Assembly: GCA_934486495.1 (NCBI GenBank)
Contig: CAKSPW010000043.1
Span: 1 to 18,825 of the forward strand
Source: an uncultured Clostridia bacterium
Lineage (GTDB): Bacteria; Bacillota; Clostridia; UBA1381
Direction: 5' to 3'
DNA length: 18,825 nucleotides
The translations under genes and the position numbers were made by a program. This document shows positions 7,712 through 14,907 of this stretch, piece after piece (the stretch's first letter is position 1; every line of letters starts with the position of its first letter). The notes under the pieces were generated by a model, which was not told the origin of the DNA, searched no databases, and was given only the letters and a program-made list of their open reading frames with translations.

Positions 7712-10700
7712 TCAATTTGCCATGCTTTCGTCAACATCGTCAATATGCAATGAAAGAAGCTTGGATACTCCCTTTTCCTGCATTGTAACTCCGTACATTA
7801 TATTTGCCGCCTCCATAGTTCCTCGTCTGTGAGTTATGACGATAAACTGTGACTGCTCGATATAGTTTTTAAGATATGTCGCAAATCTTGCAACATTTAC
7901 ATCGTCGAGCGCTGCGTCTATCTCATCTAAAATACAAAACGGAGTCGGCTTTACTCTAAGTATCGCAAACAGCAATGCAATTGCAATAAACGACTTTTCT
8001 CCGCCGGAGTAGAGGTTTATATTTTGAAGTCCCTTTCCCGGCAGCTGAACATCTATCTCTATTCCGCTTTCCAAAACATTGTCGGGATCATGAAGATAAA
8101 GCTTACCCTTACCGCCGCCGAACAATTCCTTAAACACAAAGCTAAAGCTCTCCGTTATCTCATTAAACTGCTCCGTAAAATGCTTTTCCATAAGCTCAAC
8201 CATTGAAACAATAATTTTTTCAAGATTGTCCTTCGACTCCTCAAGGTCTTTTTTCTGCTTTGACATAAACTCAAATCTCTCCGACACCGCCTTGTATTCT
8301 TCAATAGAATCCATGTTGACATTACCGAGATTTTTAAGCTTGCCCTTAAGTTCCGCAAGTCTTGCCGTATCTTCTTTTTCGTTTTCCGGCTCTGAAAAAC
8401 GCTCCTCTGCATCGGAATATGTAAGCTCATAGTCATCCCAAAGTCTACTTATAATATTATCCTTCTCCATTGTAAGCTTTGTTTGCTTTGCGGCAACTCG
8501 TGAAAGCTCCTGCTGCAAAAGAATTAATCTGTCTGTCAGCTCCTTGCTTGAGCCTTGAATTTGCTTAAGCATTTCCGTTATTTTGCTTTTTCTCTCCGAC
8601 AAGCTGTCTATCTCGGAGGACAGTCTTTCCTCCTCCTTTGAAAGCTCATCTATCTGATTTTGCTTTTCCGACTTTGTATAGTCGAGCGCACCCTTTGAAT
8701 TCTTTATCGTATCGGCATCGCCAAGCTTGTTTTTCATTTCTTCATTCGACGATAACGCCTCGGAAAGAAGCTGATTTCTGCGACTTTGCGCACTGTCGAT
8801 ATCATGACGTATTTCAGTCAATTTAAGAGTCAGCTGCATAGCGTTTTCGGCGCATTCGCTCTTTTGATTTTTCTCATTATCGAGCTTTTCTCCGAGCGCT
8901 TCGATTTGCTCGTTTTCCTCTTTTTCGCTCGCCTCAAGTCTGCGGACATTTGAAAGTGACTGCGCAATTTTCTCGCCCGTTTCCGACAGCTTTTCCTCAA
9001 TCCTTTTAAGCTCGTCTTCATAGCCGCTTTGCGTACTGTTTCCGCCTGATAAAAACTCACTTATATGCTTTAGCGCCTCACTGCATTTTAATATTTCGTT
9101 TTCGTATTCACGCTGCATGGGAATATATGACTCAAGACGTGTTTTTATACTTTGCATTTCGGATTTTAAGGTATTAACAGCCTCGGTATTTTCCCTTATC
9201 TTATCCTCAAGCGCAATTCGCTCCGACTTAAGTCTTTTTATTTCTGCCGCTCTTGATAAAAATCCGCCGGTACGGCTGTTGCTTCCTCCCGACATTGAAC
9301 CGCCTGCATTCAGCACATCACCGCTTAGTGTTACAACCCTGAATCTATACGAAAAATGTCTGCTCATAGCTATACCGCTGTCGATATTATCAACCACGAC
9401 AACTCTGCCGAGTAAGCTTTTCATTATCCCGTCATATTTTTTATTATATGATATTAAGCTGCTTGCAATGCCGAGAAATCCCTTTTGTGCGCTGATTTCC
9501 TTAACATTGTCAAGTTCACGCCCGCGAACAGACGAAATAGGCAAAAACGTTGCACGTCCCGAATTTGTTCTGCGCAAAAATGCGATTGCCGCCTTTGCGT
9601 CCTCCTCCGTTTCTACAACGATGTTTTGACTTGCACCGCCGAGTGCCGTTTCTATCGCAAGCGCAAATTTCTCGTCCGTTTCCATAAGTCCGGCAACCGT
9701 TCCGTAAAGCGACAGCTTTTTAGTTTCGTCCGAGCGCATTATAACCTTAACGCTCTTTGAATATCCGTCGTAATCGTTTTCCATATCCTCCAAAATATGA
9801 AGTTTTGACGATTTTGAGCGATAATCAATCTGAATCGTATTGTTTTCGTCGCTCATTTTCATAAGCTGCTCGCTTTTTTCTTTAAGCGTAATATTCTGTT
9901 TATTTATGAGGTCTGTAAGCTTTCTGTGCTTTTCTTCCGTTTCCGCTTTTTTGCTTTCAATCTCCTTTTGCTCCGAAAGCCTGTTTTCCATATCGGCTCT
10001 GCTGTTTTTTATTTCATCATCGAGCGCACTTCTTCTTGAAAGAAAATTTTCTCTCAGCGTTTCGATACCGCTTATTTTCGCCTTTTCTGATGAGATTTGG
10101 CTCAAAATATCAATAACCTTTGTTTTGTGCGCCGATATTTCCGCTTCCGTAGCCGATATTTTTCCGGATATTTCAGCGTCCTCTTTTTGAACTTGCGACA
10201 GCTCCTCCGCTACCGATGTAAGATTTTGCTTTTTATCCTCTGTTTCTTCAGCAAGCCTTTGTGCCTCCTGATTTTTGCTTTCAATCCTTTTTTTAAGCTC
10301 CTCCGCCTCGTTTTCAAGACGGATTATCATGGATTCGTTGTTTTTAGCCGTGTTTTCGGCAAGTGAAATCTCATTTTTGCACTCCATAATTTTGGAGCGG
10401 TTTTCCACAAGCTGTCTGTTTTTTTCAGCCTGCTCGCTGTCGAGTGCATTGCTTTCCTCGTACATCGACGAGATTTTCTTCTCCGTTTCGCTCTCACGGC
10501 TTCTTATATCTTCAATTTCACTGTTTACAAGCTCCGCTTTTTCATTTACCTCTATGGTATTTGCTTCATTTTTTTTGAGTGTAAGCATTGATATATTTAT
10601 ATCGAGTGCTTTAAATTCATCATATATCGCAAGATATTTTCTCGCCTTTTCCGACTGATGCTTAAGCGGTACGATTTGGCTTTCAAGCTCGGAGGCTATA

Positions 10701-11278
10701 TCGCCTATTCTTACGAGGTTTTCGTCAACCTGCGCAAGCTTTCGCTGTGCCTCCTCCTTTTTATATTTATACTTTGATATTCCTGCCGCTTCTTCAAAAA
10801 TATTTCTTCTGTCCTCAGCCTTAGACGATAAAATCTGCGCAACGTTTCCCTGACCGATAATCGAATAACCGTCACGTCCCAAACCGGTATCCATAAAAAG
10901 CTCATGAATATCCTTTAATCTGCAATTTGACCTGTTTATTTGATATGCCGTTTCGCCCGAACGAAAAACACGGCGTGTTACGATAACCTCATCATAATCG
11001 AGATTAAAAACTCTGTCGCTGTTGTCGAGAACAAGGCTTACCTCCGCATAGTTAAGCGGTTTTCTTTTCTCTGTGCCGGCAAATATAACGTCCTGCATAT
11101 TCGCACCTCGCAGAGATTTTGCACTCATTTCACCCATAACCCAGCGGATAGCGTCGGAGATGTTGCTCTTTCCGCTGCCGTTCGGTCCGACAACAGATGT
11201 TACACCGCTGCCGAAATCAAGCACCGTTTTATCCGCAAACGATTTGAAGCCCTGAAGCTCAAGTCTTTTTAAAAACAA
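7712..11278 (-). CDS. smc: Chromosome segregation protein SMC
   Basis: 1188 aa SMC ATPase, the usual family length, which with ScpA/ScpB loads onto and extrudes chromosomal DNA. Walker A GPNGSGKSN is at 31-39. Two long coiled-coil arms (about 170-500 and 690-1030, rich in E, K, S, L) flank the hinge (about 505-680), which contains GGASQNIVVET and the Gly-rich GGSMSGGSNSRTGGF turn. The C-terminal head has the ABC signature YSGGE (1090-1094), Walker B FCILDE with the catalytic Glu at 1119, and the D-loop AALDD. The start is TTG at 11276-11278 with GAGGTG 8 nt upstream; the opening LFLKRLELQGFKSFADKT aligns with the normal SMC N-terminus, so no residues are missing. The ribosome site lies in the last codons of the radical SAM gene (2 bp gap), suggesting translational coupling. 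Confidence 0.97.
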   Translation of the reverse strand: MFLKRLELQGFKSFADKTVLDFGSGVTSVVGPNGSGKSNISDAIRWVMGEMSAKSLRGANMQDVIFAGTEKRKPLNYAEVSLVLDNSDRVFNLDYDEVIVTRRVFRSGETAYQINRSNCRLKDIHELFMDTGLGRDGYSIIGQGNVAQILSSKAEDRRNIFEEAAGISKYKYKKEEAQRKLAQVDENLVRIGDIASELESQIVPLKHQSEKARKYLAIYDEFKALDINISMLTLKKNEANTIEVNEKAELVNSEIEDIRSRESETEKKISSMYEESNALDSEQAEKNRQLVENRSKIMECKNEISLAENTAKNNESMIIRLENEAEELKKRIESKNQEAQRLAEETEDKKQNLTSVAEELSQVQKEDAEISGKISATEAEISAHKTKVIDILSQISSEKAKISGIETLRENFLSRRSALDDEIKNSRADMENRLSEQKEIESKKAETEEKHRKLTDLINKQNITLKEKSEQLMKMSDENNTIQIDYRSKSSKLHILEDMENDYDGYSKSVKVIMRSDETKKLSLYGTVAGLMETDEKFALAIETALGGASQNIVVETEEDAKAAIAFLRRTNSGRATFLPISSVRGRELDNVKEISAQKGFLGIASSLISYNKKYDGIMKSLLGRVVVVDNIDSGIAMSRHFSYRFRVVTLSGDVLNAGGSMSGGSNSRTGGFLSRAAEIKRLKSERIALEDKIRENTEAVNTLKSEMQSIKTRLESYIPMQREYENEILKCSEALKHISEFLSGGNSTQSGYEDELKRIEEKLSETGEKIAQSLSNVRRLEASEKEENEQIEALGEKLDNEKNQKSECAENAMQLTLKLTEIRHDIDSAQSRRNQLLSEALSSNEEMKNKLGDADTIKNSKGALDYTKSEKQNQIDELSKEEERLSSEIDSLSERKSKITEMLKQIQGSSKELTDRLILLQQELSRVAAKQTKLTMEKDNIISRLWDDYELTYSDAEERFSEPENEKEDTARLAELKGKLKNLGNVNMDSIEEYKAVSERFEFMSKQKKDLEESKDNLEKIIVSMVELMEKHFTEQFNEITESFSFVFKELFGGGKGKLYLHDPDNVLESGIEIDVQLPGKGLQNINLYSGGEKSFIAIALLFAILRVKPTPFCILDEIDAALDDVNVARFATYLKNYIEQSQFIVITHRRGTMEAANIMYGVTMQEKGVSKLLSLHIDDVDESMAN

Positions 11279-11280
11279 AT

Positions 11281-12288
11281 TTATTTCACCTCAATAATTC
11301 TTAATTCACCGCTTTTTGTATGCTCATCGCCTGCCGCAAAAAGCCTTATTCCGTACTTTTCAAGAAAATATATAGCGTTTCTCCGCTTATGTCCCACTAC
11401 CTTTGATACATCGCTTTTCGCACATCCGACCGTAACGGTCTTATTGCTTATTCCGACAAGCAGTTTTTCGAGCTTTATTTTATATATTTCACTCTCTGCC
11501 ATCTCGCCTATTGCGGCATGATACGGTCCTGCGACAACAGATGCATTCGGTGATATTTCCTCCGTTGTTTGAAGTCCCATACGTATTACTGTTATATTTT
11601 TCAAATCGAAAAGCTGTTTTATATCTGCAAGCAGCTTAACCGTTTCCTCAAGCGTAAACGGTGTGTACTCCCCGCTTTTGAGCATGTCCGCAAGAGCGGT
11701 ATCCTTTATAACAAGAGTCGGATAAATGCGCACAAAATCGGGCGCCATATCGGCTATTTTAACCGCCGTATCATATGATTTTTCCGGAGTATCTCCCGGT
11801 AGTCCCGTCATCATCTGAAGTCCGAGAGAAAAGCCGTATTCCTTTATAAGACGTGCCGACTCCGCCACACACTCGCTGCCGTGACCTCGCATCGAACGGC
11901 AAAGAACCTCGTCATTAAGCGACTGAACGCCAAGCTCTATCGTTGTTACGCCGAAACGCTTTAAGTTTTCGAGTATTTCCTTGTTTATATAATCCGGTCT
12001 TGTCGAAAGCCTTATTCCGTTTACCGAACCGCTCTTTACATAGCCGCTTGCAAGCGATAAAAGCTCGTTTTGATTTTCAATAGGTATCCCCGTGAAGCTG
12101 CCGCCGAAAAATGCTATTTCAACAAAGCCGTCGGGTCTGACATTTTCCAAATAATCATCTATTATTTTTCTTGCTCCTGCCGCATTTACAGGCTCTGTGC
12201 GCCCCGTTATGCGCTTTTGATTACAAAACACACAATCGTGCGGACAGCCCGAATGCGGAACGAATACAGGTATGTTGTAATGCTTCAT
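11281..12288 (-). CDS. Elp3-like radical SAM protein without an acetyltransferase domain
   Basis: 335 aa. The radical SAM cluster motif is C15-x3-C19-x2-C22 (GCPHDCVFC), which binds a [4Fe-4S] cluster and S-adenosylmethionine. The following GGSFTG (about 62-67), the strand-end STRPD and 'ELGVQSLND' segments are typical of the Elp3/oxygen-independent coproporphyrinogen-oxidase-like branch. The Elp3 histone-acetyltransferase-like C-terminal domain is absent; instead the protein ends in about 90 residues of unassigned sequence. Similar stand-alone proteins are commonly found between rnc and smc in Clostridia (established gene order). The substrate is unknown; a tRNA or other RNA modification is a guess from Elp3 kinship and the RNA-related neighbour rnc. 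Its ATG overlaps the rnc stop as ATGA (12285-12288), and smc starts 2 bp after its own stop, so it is tightly locked into the operon. Confidence 0.88.
   Translation of the reverse strand: MKHYNIPVFVPHSGCPHDCVFCNQKRITGRTEPVNAAGARKIIDDYLENVRPDGFVEIAFFGGSFTGIPIENQNELLSLASGYVKSGSVNGIRLSTRPDYINKEILENLKRFGVTTIELGVQSLNDEVLCRSMRGHGSECVAESARLIKEYGFSLGLQMMTGLPGDTPEKSYDTAVKIADMAPDFVRIYPTLVIKDTALADMLKSGEYTPFTLEETVKLLADIKQLFDLKNITVIRMGLQTTEEISPNASVVAGPYHAAIGEMAESEIYKIKLEKLLVGISNKTVTVGCAKSDVSKVVGHKRRNAIYFLEKYGIRLFAAGDEHTKSGELRIIEVK
11287..11292 (-). promoter_or_regulatory. Ribosome binding site supporting the TTG start of smc
   Basis: GAGGTG on the minus strand lies 8 nt before TTG (11276-11278). It is part of the coding sequence of the preceding radical SAM gene (codons GAG GTG of Glu-Val, just before its stop). 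Confidence 0.8.
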
Positions 12289-12965
12289 TTTGTCAACACT
12301 TCAACAGCTTTTTGAGCGGCATTTTGCTCAGCCTCTTTTTTGCTGAAGCCTTCTCCGACTCCCATTTCCTTACCGTTTACATCAGCTGCTATAACAAACA
12401 CCTTAATGTGCTCCTCGCCTTTTTCCTCAATAAGTCTGTAGCTTACCCTTGCATGATTTCTTTTTTGCACCATTTCCTGAAGCTGAGTTTTAAAATCACC
12501 GAAAACCTTTTTCTGCTCCGCTTCGGCTATTTCGTTTTTCATAAGCTTCAGTATCCACTTTGTTACGCTTCTTATTCCGCTGTCAAGATATATTGCGGCA
12601 ATAAGCGCTTCAAACGCATCGGAAACAATGGACGCTCTGTCTCTGCCGCCCATTTTTTCTTCGCCTTTTCCCAATCTTATTATATTTCCCAAATCAATTT
12701 TCTTTGCAATTTGCGCAAGCGACTGTTCGCACACAAGACTTGCCCTTATTTTTGAAAGTCTGCCCTCGTTTACATGACCGTATTTTTTGAAAAGACAATC
12801 GCTTACAACAAGGCTAAGTATCGAGTCGCCCAAAAATTCCAGACGCTCGTTATTGTCGCACTGATTTTCGTTTGCGTATGAGCTGTGGGTTATCGCACTT
12901 TCAAGCAACGATTGATTTTTAAAGGTATAACCTATTTTCTCCTGTATCTGTTCAAGATTTTCCAT
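12285..12965 (-). CDS. rnc: Ribonuclease III
   Basis: 226 aa double-strand-specific endoribonuclease that processes rRNA precursors and structured mRNAs as a homodimer. The catalytic domain (1-145) carries the signature ERLEFLGDS, with metal-binding E40, E43, D47, D116 and E119 at the positions of Escherichia coli E38, E41, D45, D114 and E117. The dsRNA-binding domain (about 155-226) contains the usual 'FKTQLQEMVQ' start and the closing KKEAEQNAAQKA helix. The ATG at 12963-12965 is chosen because GAGG sits 8 nt before it; a GTG three codons upstream overlaps that site. It has a 133-nt leader after acpP with two strong hairpins, which may be sites of self-regulation. It overlaps the radical SAM gene by 4 nt. 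Confidence 0.96.
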   Translation of the reverse strand: MENLEQIQEKIGYTFKNQSLLESAITHSSYANENQCDNNERLEFLGDSILSLVVSDCLFKKYGHVNEGRLSKIRASLVCEQSLAQIAKKIDLGNIIRLGKGEEKMGGRDRASIVSDAFEALIAAIYLDSGIRSVTKWILKLMKNEIAEAEQKKVFGDFKTQLQEMVQKRNHARVSYRLIEEKGEEHIKVFVIAADVNGKEMGVGEGFSKKEAEQNAAQKAVEVLTK

Positions 12966-13002
12966 TACAAGCACCTCTTATTTTATATTTTCGCTGCTCG
13001 TT

Positions 13003-13047
13003 TTTTGAATTTGTTTTCTTAGAAATCCCGACAAAGCAAATTCAAAA
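13003..13047 (-). other. Hairpin in the rnc leader (proximal)
   Basis: TTTTGAATTTG (13037-13047 read on the minus strand) is perfectly complementary to CAAATTCAAAA (13003-13013). After one mismatch three further T-A pairs can form, leaving a loop of about 15 nt. No T-tract follows, so it is not a terminator. It lies about 40 nt upstream of the rnc start codon. Confidence 0.65.
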
Positions 13048-13067
13048 CATGAGAAGCTTTTCTAAAT

Positions 13068-13095
13068 TTGCGGCAGATTTTAAAATCTGCCGCAA
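13068..13095 (-). other. Perfect 28-nt palindrome after acpP (distal hairpin in the rnc leader)
   Basis: TTGCGGCAGATTTT followed by AAAATCTGCCGCAA is a perfect palindrome that starts a few nt after the acpP stop. As RNA it gives a GC-rich stem of 12 bp with a TTAA loop. The downstream bases (ATTTAGAAAAG on the minus strand) are not a good T-tract, so termination would be partial at best. It could instead protect the acpP 3' end or serve as an RNA-processing site. Confidence 0.8.
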
Positions 13096-13098
13096 GCA

Positions 13099-13329
13099 TT
13101 ATACTGTTTCTTTTATATAATCAACGGCATCACCAACCGTTACAAACCGCTCCGCCGCCTCATCGGGTATTTCAATATCGAACTCTGTTTCAATACCCAT
13201 AATAAGCTCGGCGACGTCAAGAGAATCCGCACCCAAATCATCTATAAAGGATGTATCCGAACGCACTGTATTTTTATCTATTCCCAATTGCTCGGCCAAA
13301 ACCTTTTTTACTCTTTCAAGTTCATTCAT
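13099..13329 (-). CDS. acpP: Acyl carrier protein
   Basis: 76 aa, the normal ACP length, acidic and four-helical. It carries growing fatty acyl chains on a 4'-phosphopantetheine arm. The attachment serine is S36 in the invariant motif DLGADSLD (31-38). Helix II (VAELIMGIETEFDIEIPDE, shown here in part) follows as usual. The ATG at 13327-13329 has GGAGGAG 7 nt upstream. It follows plsX by 41 bp; PlsX uses acyl-ACP as substrate, so the pair is functionally linked. fabD and fabG, which stand between plsX and acpP in Bacillus, are absent here, as in many Clostridia where the fab genes form a separate cluster. Confidence 0.97.
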   Translation of the reverse strand: MNELERVKKVLAEQLGIDKNTVRSDTSFIDDLGADSLDVAELIMGIETEFDIEIPDEAAERFVTVGDAVDYIKETV

Positions 13330-13370
13330 TGTAAAACTCCTCCGGAATTATTTTATCTGTCAAATGTTAT

Positions 13371-14360
13371 TTAATTCTTTTCCGCGGCCGATAAAATTTC
13401 GGAATTAACGTTTCTGTCAACCCATTTTTCCGCCTGATGTATGCACGCCTTAAAGCTCTTAACGGTTGAAGAGCCATGTGCTTTCAAAACCGGCTTTTTT
13501 ATCCCCAAAAGCGGCGCACCGCCGTATTCTTTATAATCGAACTTCTTTTTGAATTTGTCCAAATCCTTTTTAACAAGCAATGCCGAAAAAAGCGACAATG
13601 CATTCTTTTTAAACAAGCCCTTTATCTCTTTTGCAAGCACCGAAGCGGTACCCTCTATCGTTTTAAGGGCAATATTTCCGCCGAAACCGTCGCAGACAAT
13701 AACGTCCGCCGCTCCGGTCATAATATCTCTGCCCTCGACATTGCCGATAAAATTAATATCTGCTTCTTTTAAAAGCTCATGTGCTGCCTTTACCGTTTCA
13801 TCGCCTTTTTCCTCTTCCTGACCGTTTGACAAAAGCGCAACGGACGGATTTTCCTTATCCATAAGCTTTTTCATGTAAATGCTTCCCATTACGGCAAAAT
13901 TTTTAAGGTCCTCAGGTTTACAGCCTACGTTTGCTCCGCAGTCAAGAAGCAGAACGCCTCCGTTTTCACTCGGCAAAACAGCCGCAAGAGCAGGTCGTCT
14001 GATTCCCTTTATTCTACCCACACCCATGAGTCCTGCCGCAAGAAGCGCTCCGGTATTTCCGGCAGAAACAAACGCATCGCCCGCACCTTCTCTCAAAAGC
14101 GCTGCGCCGACAACGACGGATGAATTTCTTTTTTCTCTCACAGCGGCAGCCGGCGGCTCGTTATTCGTAATAATTTCAGGCGCATTATGTACCGTAATTT
14201 TTCCCTTTGCATTCGGATATTTTAAAAGAAGCTTGTTTATAATATCCTCTTTACCGACAAGAATTATCTCTGTATCGGAATTTTCGGCAACCTCCGCTGC
14301 CGCCGCAACGGGTACCTCCGGCGCATTATCTCCGCCGAAAGCGTCAACTATTATTTTCAA
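13371..14360 (-). CDS. plsX: Phosphate acyltransferase PlsX
   Basis: 329 aa peripheral membrane enzyme converting acyl-ACP and phosphate into acyl-phosphate, the acyl donor for PlsY in phospholipid synthesis. The family start KIIVDAFGGDNAP appears immediately after the initiator, followed by the 'NNEPPAAAVREKRNSS' and 'AFVSAGNTGALLAAG' segments and the LDCGAN-x-GCKPEDL motif, all diagnostic for PlsX. The start is TTG at 14358-14360, with GAGGGG 6 nt upstream. A frame reaching to 14429 exists but its 23 extra residues (which include the hairpin region) do not match the family and lack a ribosome site at their start. It lies 75 bp downstream of iscU, in a gap with a 12-bp perfect hairpin, and 41 bp upstream of acpP. 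Confidence 0.96.
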   Translation of the reverse strand: MKIIVDAFGGDNAPEVPVAAAAEVAENSDTEIILVGKEDIINKLLLKYPNAKGKITVHNAPEIITNNEPPAAAVREKRNSSVVVGAALLREGAGDAFVSAGNTGALLAAGLMGVGRIKGIRRPALAAVLPSENGGVLLLDCGANVGCKPEDLKNFAVMGSIYMKKLMDKENPSVALLSNGQEEEKGDETVKAAHELLKEADINFIGNVEGRDIMTGAADVIVCDGFGGNIALKTIEGTASVLAKEIKGLFKKNALSLFSALLVKKDLDKFKKKFDYKEYGGAPLLGIKKPVLKAHGSSTVKSFKACIHQAEKWVDRNVNSEILSAAEKN

Positions 14361-14366
14361 ATAAAA

Positions 14367-14372
14367 CCCCTC
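14367..14372 (-). promoter_or_regulatory. Ribosome binding site supporting the TTG start of plsX
   Basis: GAGGGG on the minus strand, 6 nt before TTG AAA ATA. The nearby ATG at 14372-14374 is out of frame with plsX. Confidence 0.8.
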
Positions 14373-14388
14373 ATTTCGCCAAAGTATT

Positions 14389-14426
14389 TGCTTATTGCCG
14401 CCTAAAATAAAGCACGGCAATAAGCA
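14389..14426 (-). other. Perfect 12-bp hairpin between iscU and plsX
   Basis: The minus strand reads TGCTTATTGCCG, a 14-nt loop, then CGGCAATAAGCA: twelve perfect base pairs. No T-tract follows (AATACTTTGG), so it is not a standard terminator. It could mark a processing or pausing point that separates the Fe-S genes from the lipid genes within one transcript. Confidence 0.8.
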
Positions 14427-14435
14427 CACGGGAAA

Positions 14436-14870
14436 TTACTGTGCATCTTCTCCCTGTCTGCACTTTTTACAGCAGAAATCACAGCCTTTTTTCTCGACCT
14501 CCATACCCTGACGCTTTTTGTAATCCTCAATCGCACTTCTTATTGCTTCCTCTGCCAAAACAGAGCAGTGAATCTTTTCGGGCGGGAGTCCGTCAAGCGC
14601 CTCCATAACTGCCTTATTTGTAAGTGCCAAAGCTTCGTCAACCGTTTTGCCCTTAACCATTTCCGTTGCCATTGAGCTCGTTGCAATAGCCGCACCGCAG
14701 CCGAATGTTTTAAACTTTACATCCTTTATAATATTATCCTCAATGTCCATATAAATTTTCATTATATCTCCGCATTTGGGATTTCCAACCTGACCTACCG
14801 CATTTGCATCTTCTATTTCTCCGACATTTCTCGGATTTGCAAAATGGTCCATTACCTTTTCGCTGTACAT
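14436..14870 (-). CDS. iscU: Fe-S cluster scaffold protein IscU/NifU (N-terminal type)
   Basis: 144 aa scaffold on which [2Fe-2S] and [4Fe-4S] clusters are assembled from sulfur delivered by the cysteine desulfurase encoded just upstream. The three cluster-binding cysteines are C33 (NPKCGD, with D35), C58 (FGCGAA) and C102 (KIHCSVLAEEAI). The start MYSEKVMDHFANPRNVG is typical of the clostridial NifU-like branch. After the scaffold domain (about 1-120) there is a lysine-rich linker and a tail with C130, C133, C134 and C137 (CDFCCKKC) that is not part of the core fold. The ATG is at 14868-14870; GGAG lies 11 nt upstream, slightly far. It follows iscS by 37 bp. Not a full-length NifU: the C-terminal Nfu domain is absent. 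Confidence 0.94.
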   Translation of the reverse strand: MYSEKVMDHFANPRNVGEIEDANAVGQVGNPKCGDIMKIYMDIEDNIIKDVKFKTFGCGAAIATSSMATEMVKGKTVDEALALTNKAVMEALDGLPPEKIHCSVLAEEAIRSAIEDYKKRQGMEVEKKGCDFCCKKCRQGEDAQ

Positions 14871-14907
14871 AACAAATCATTCTCCTCTCGCAAAAATAAC
14901 TATACGA

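Noticed and set aside
9840..10190. 116-codon plus-strand frame rich in Ser, Phe and Leu
   Set aside because: It is antisense to the SMC coiled coil, whose Glu/Lys-rich codons produce such hydrophobic-looking complements.
10802..11278. Possible divergence in the SMC ATPase (Tyr before SGGE in the signature, 1090)
   Set aside because: The functional Ser-Gly-Gly-Glu, Walker A and Walker B residues are intact, so it is ordinary sequence variation.
13330..13370. plsX-acpP gap examined for missing fabD/fabG remnants
   Set aside because: The 41-nt gap contains only the acpP ribosome site and A/T-rich sequence; no pseudogene trace is visible.
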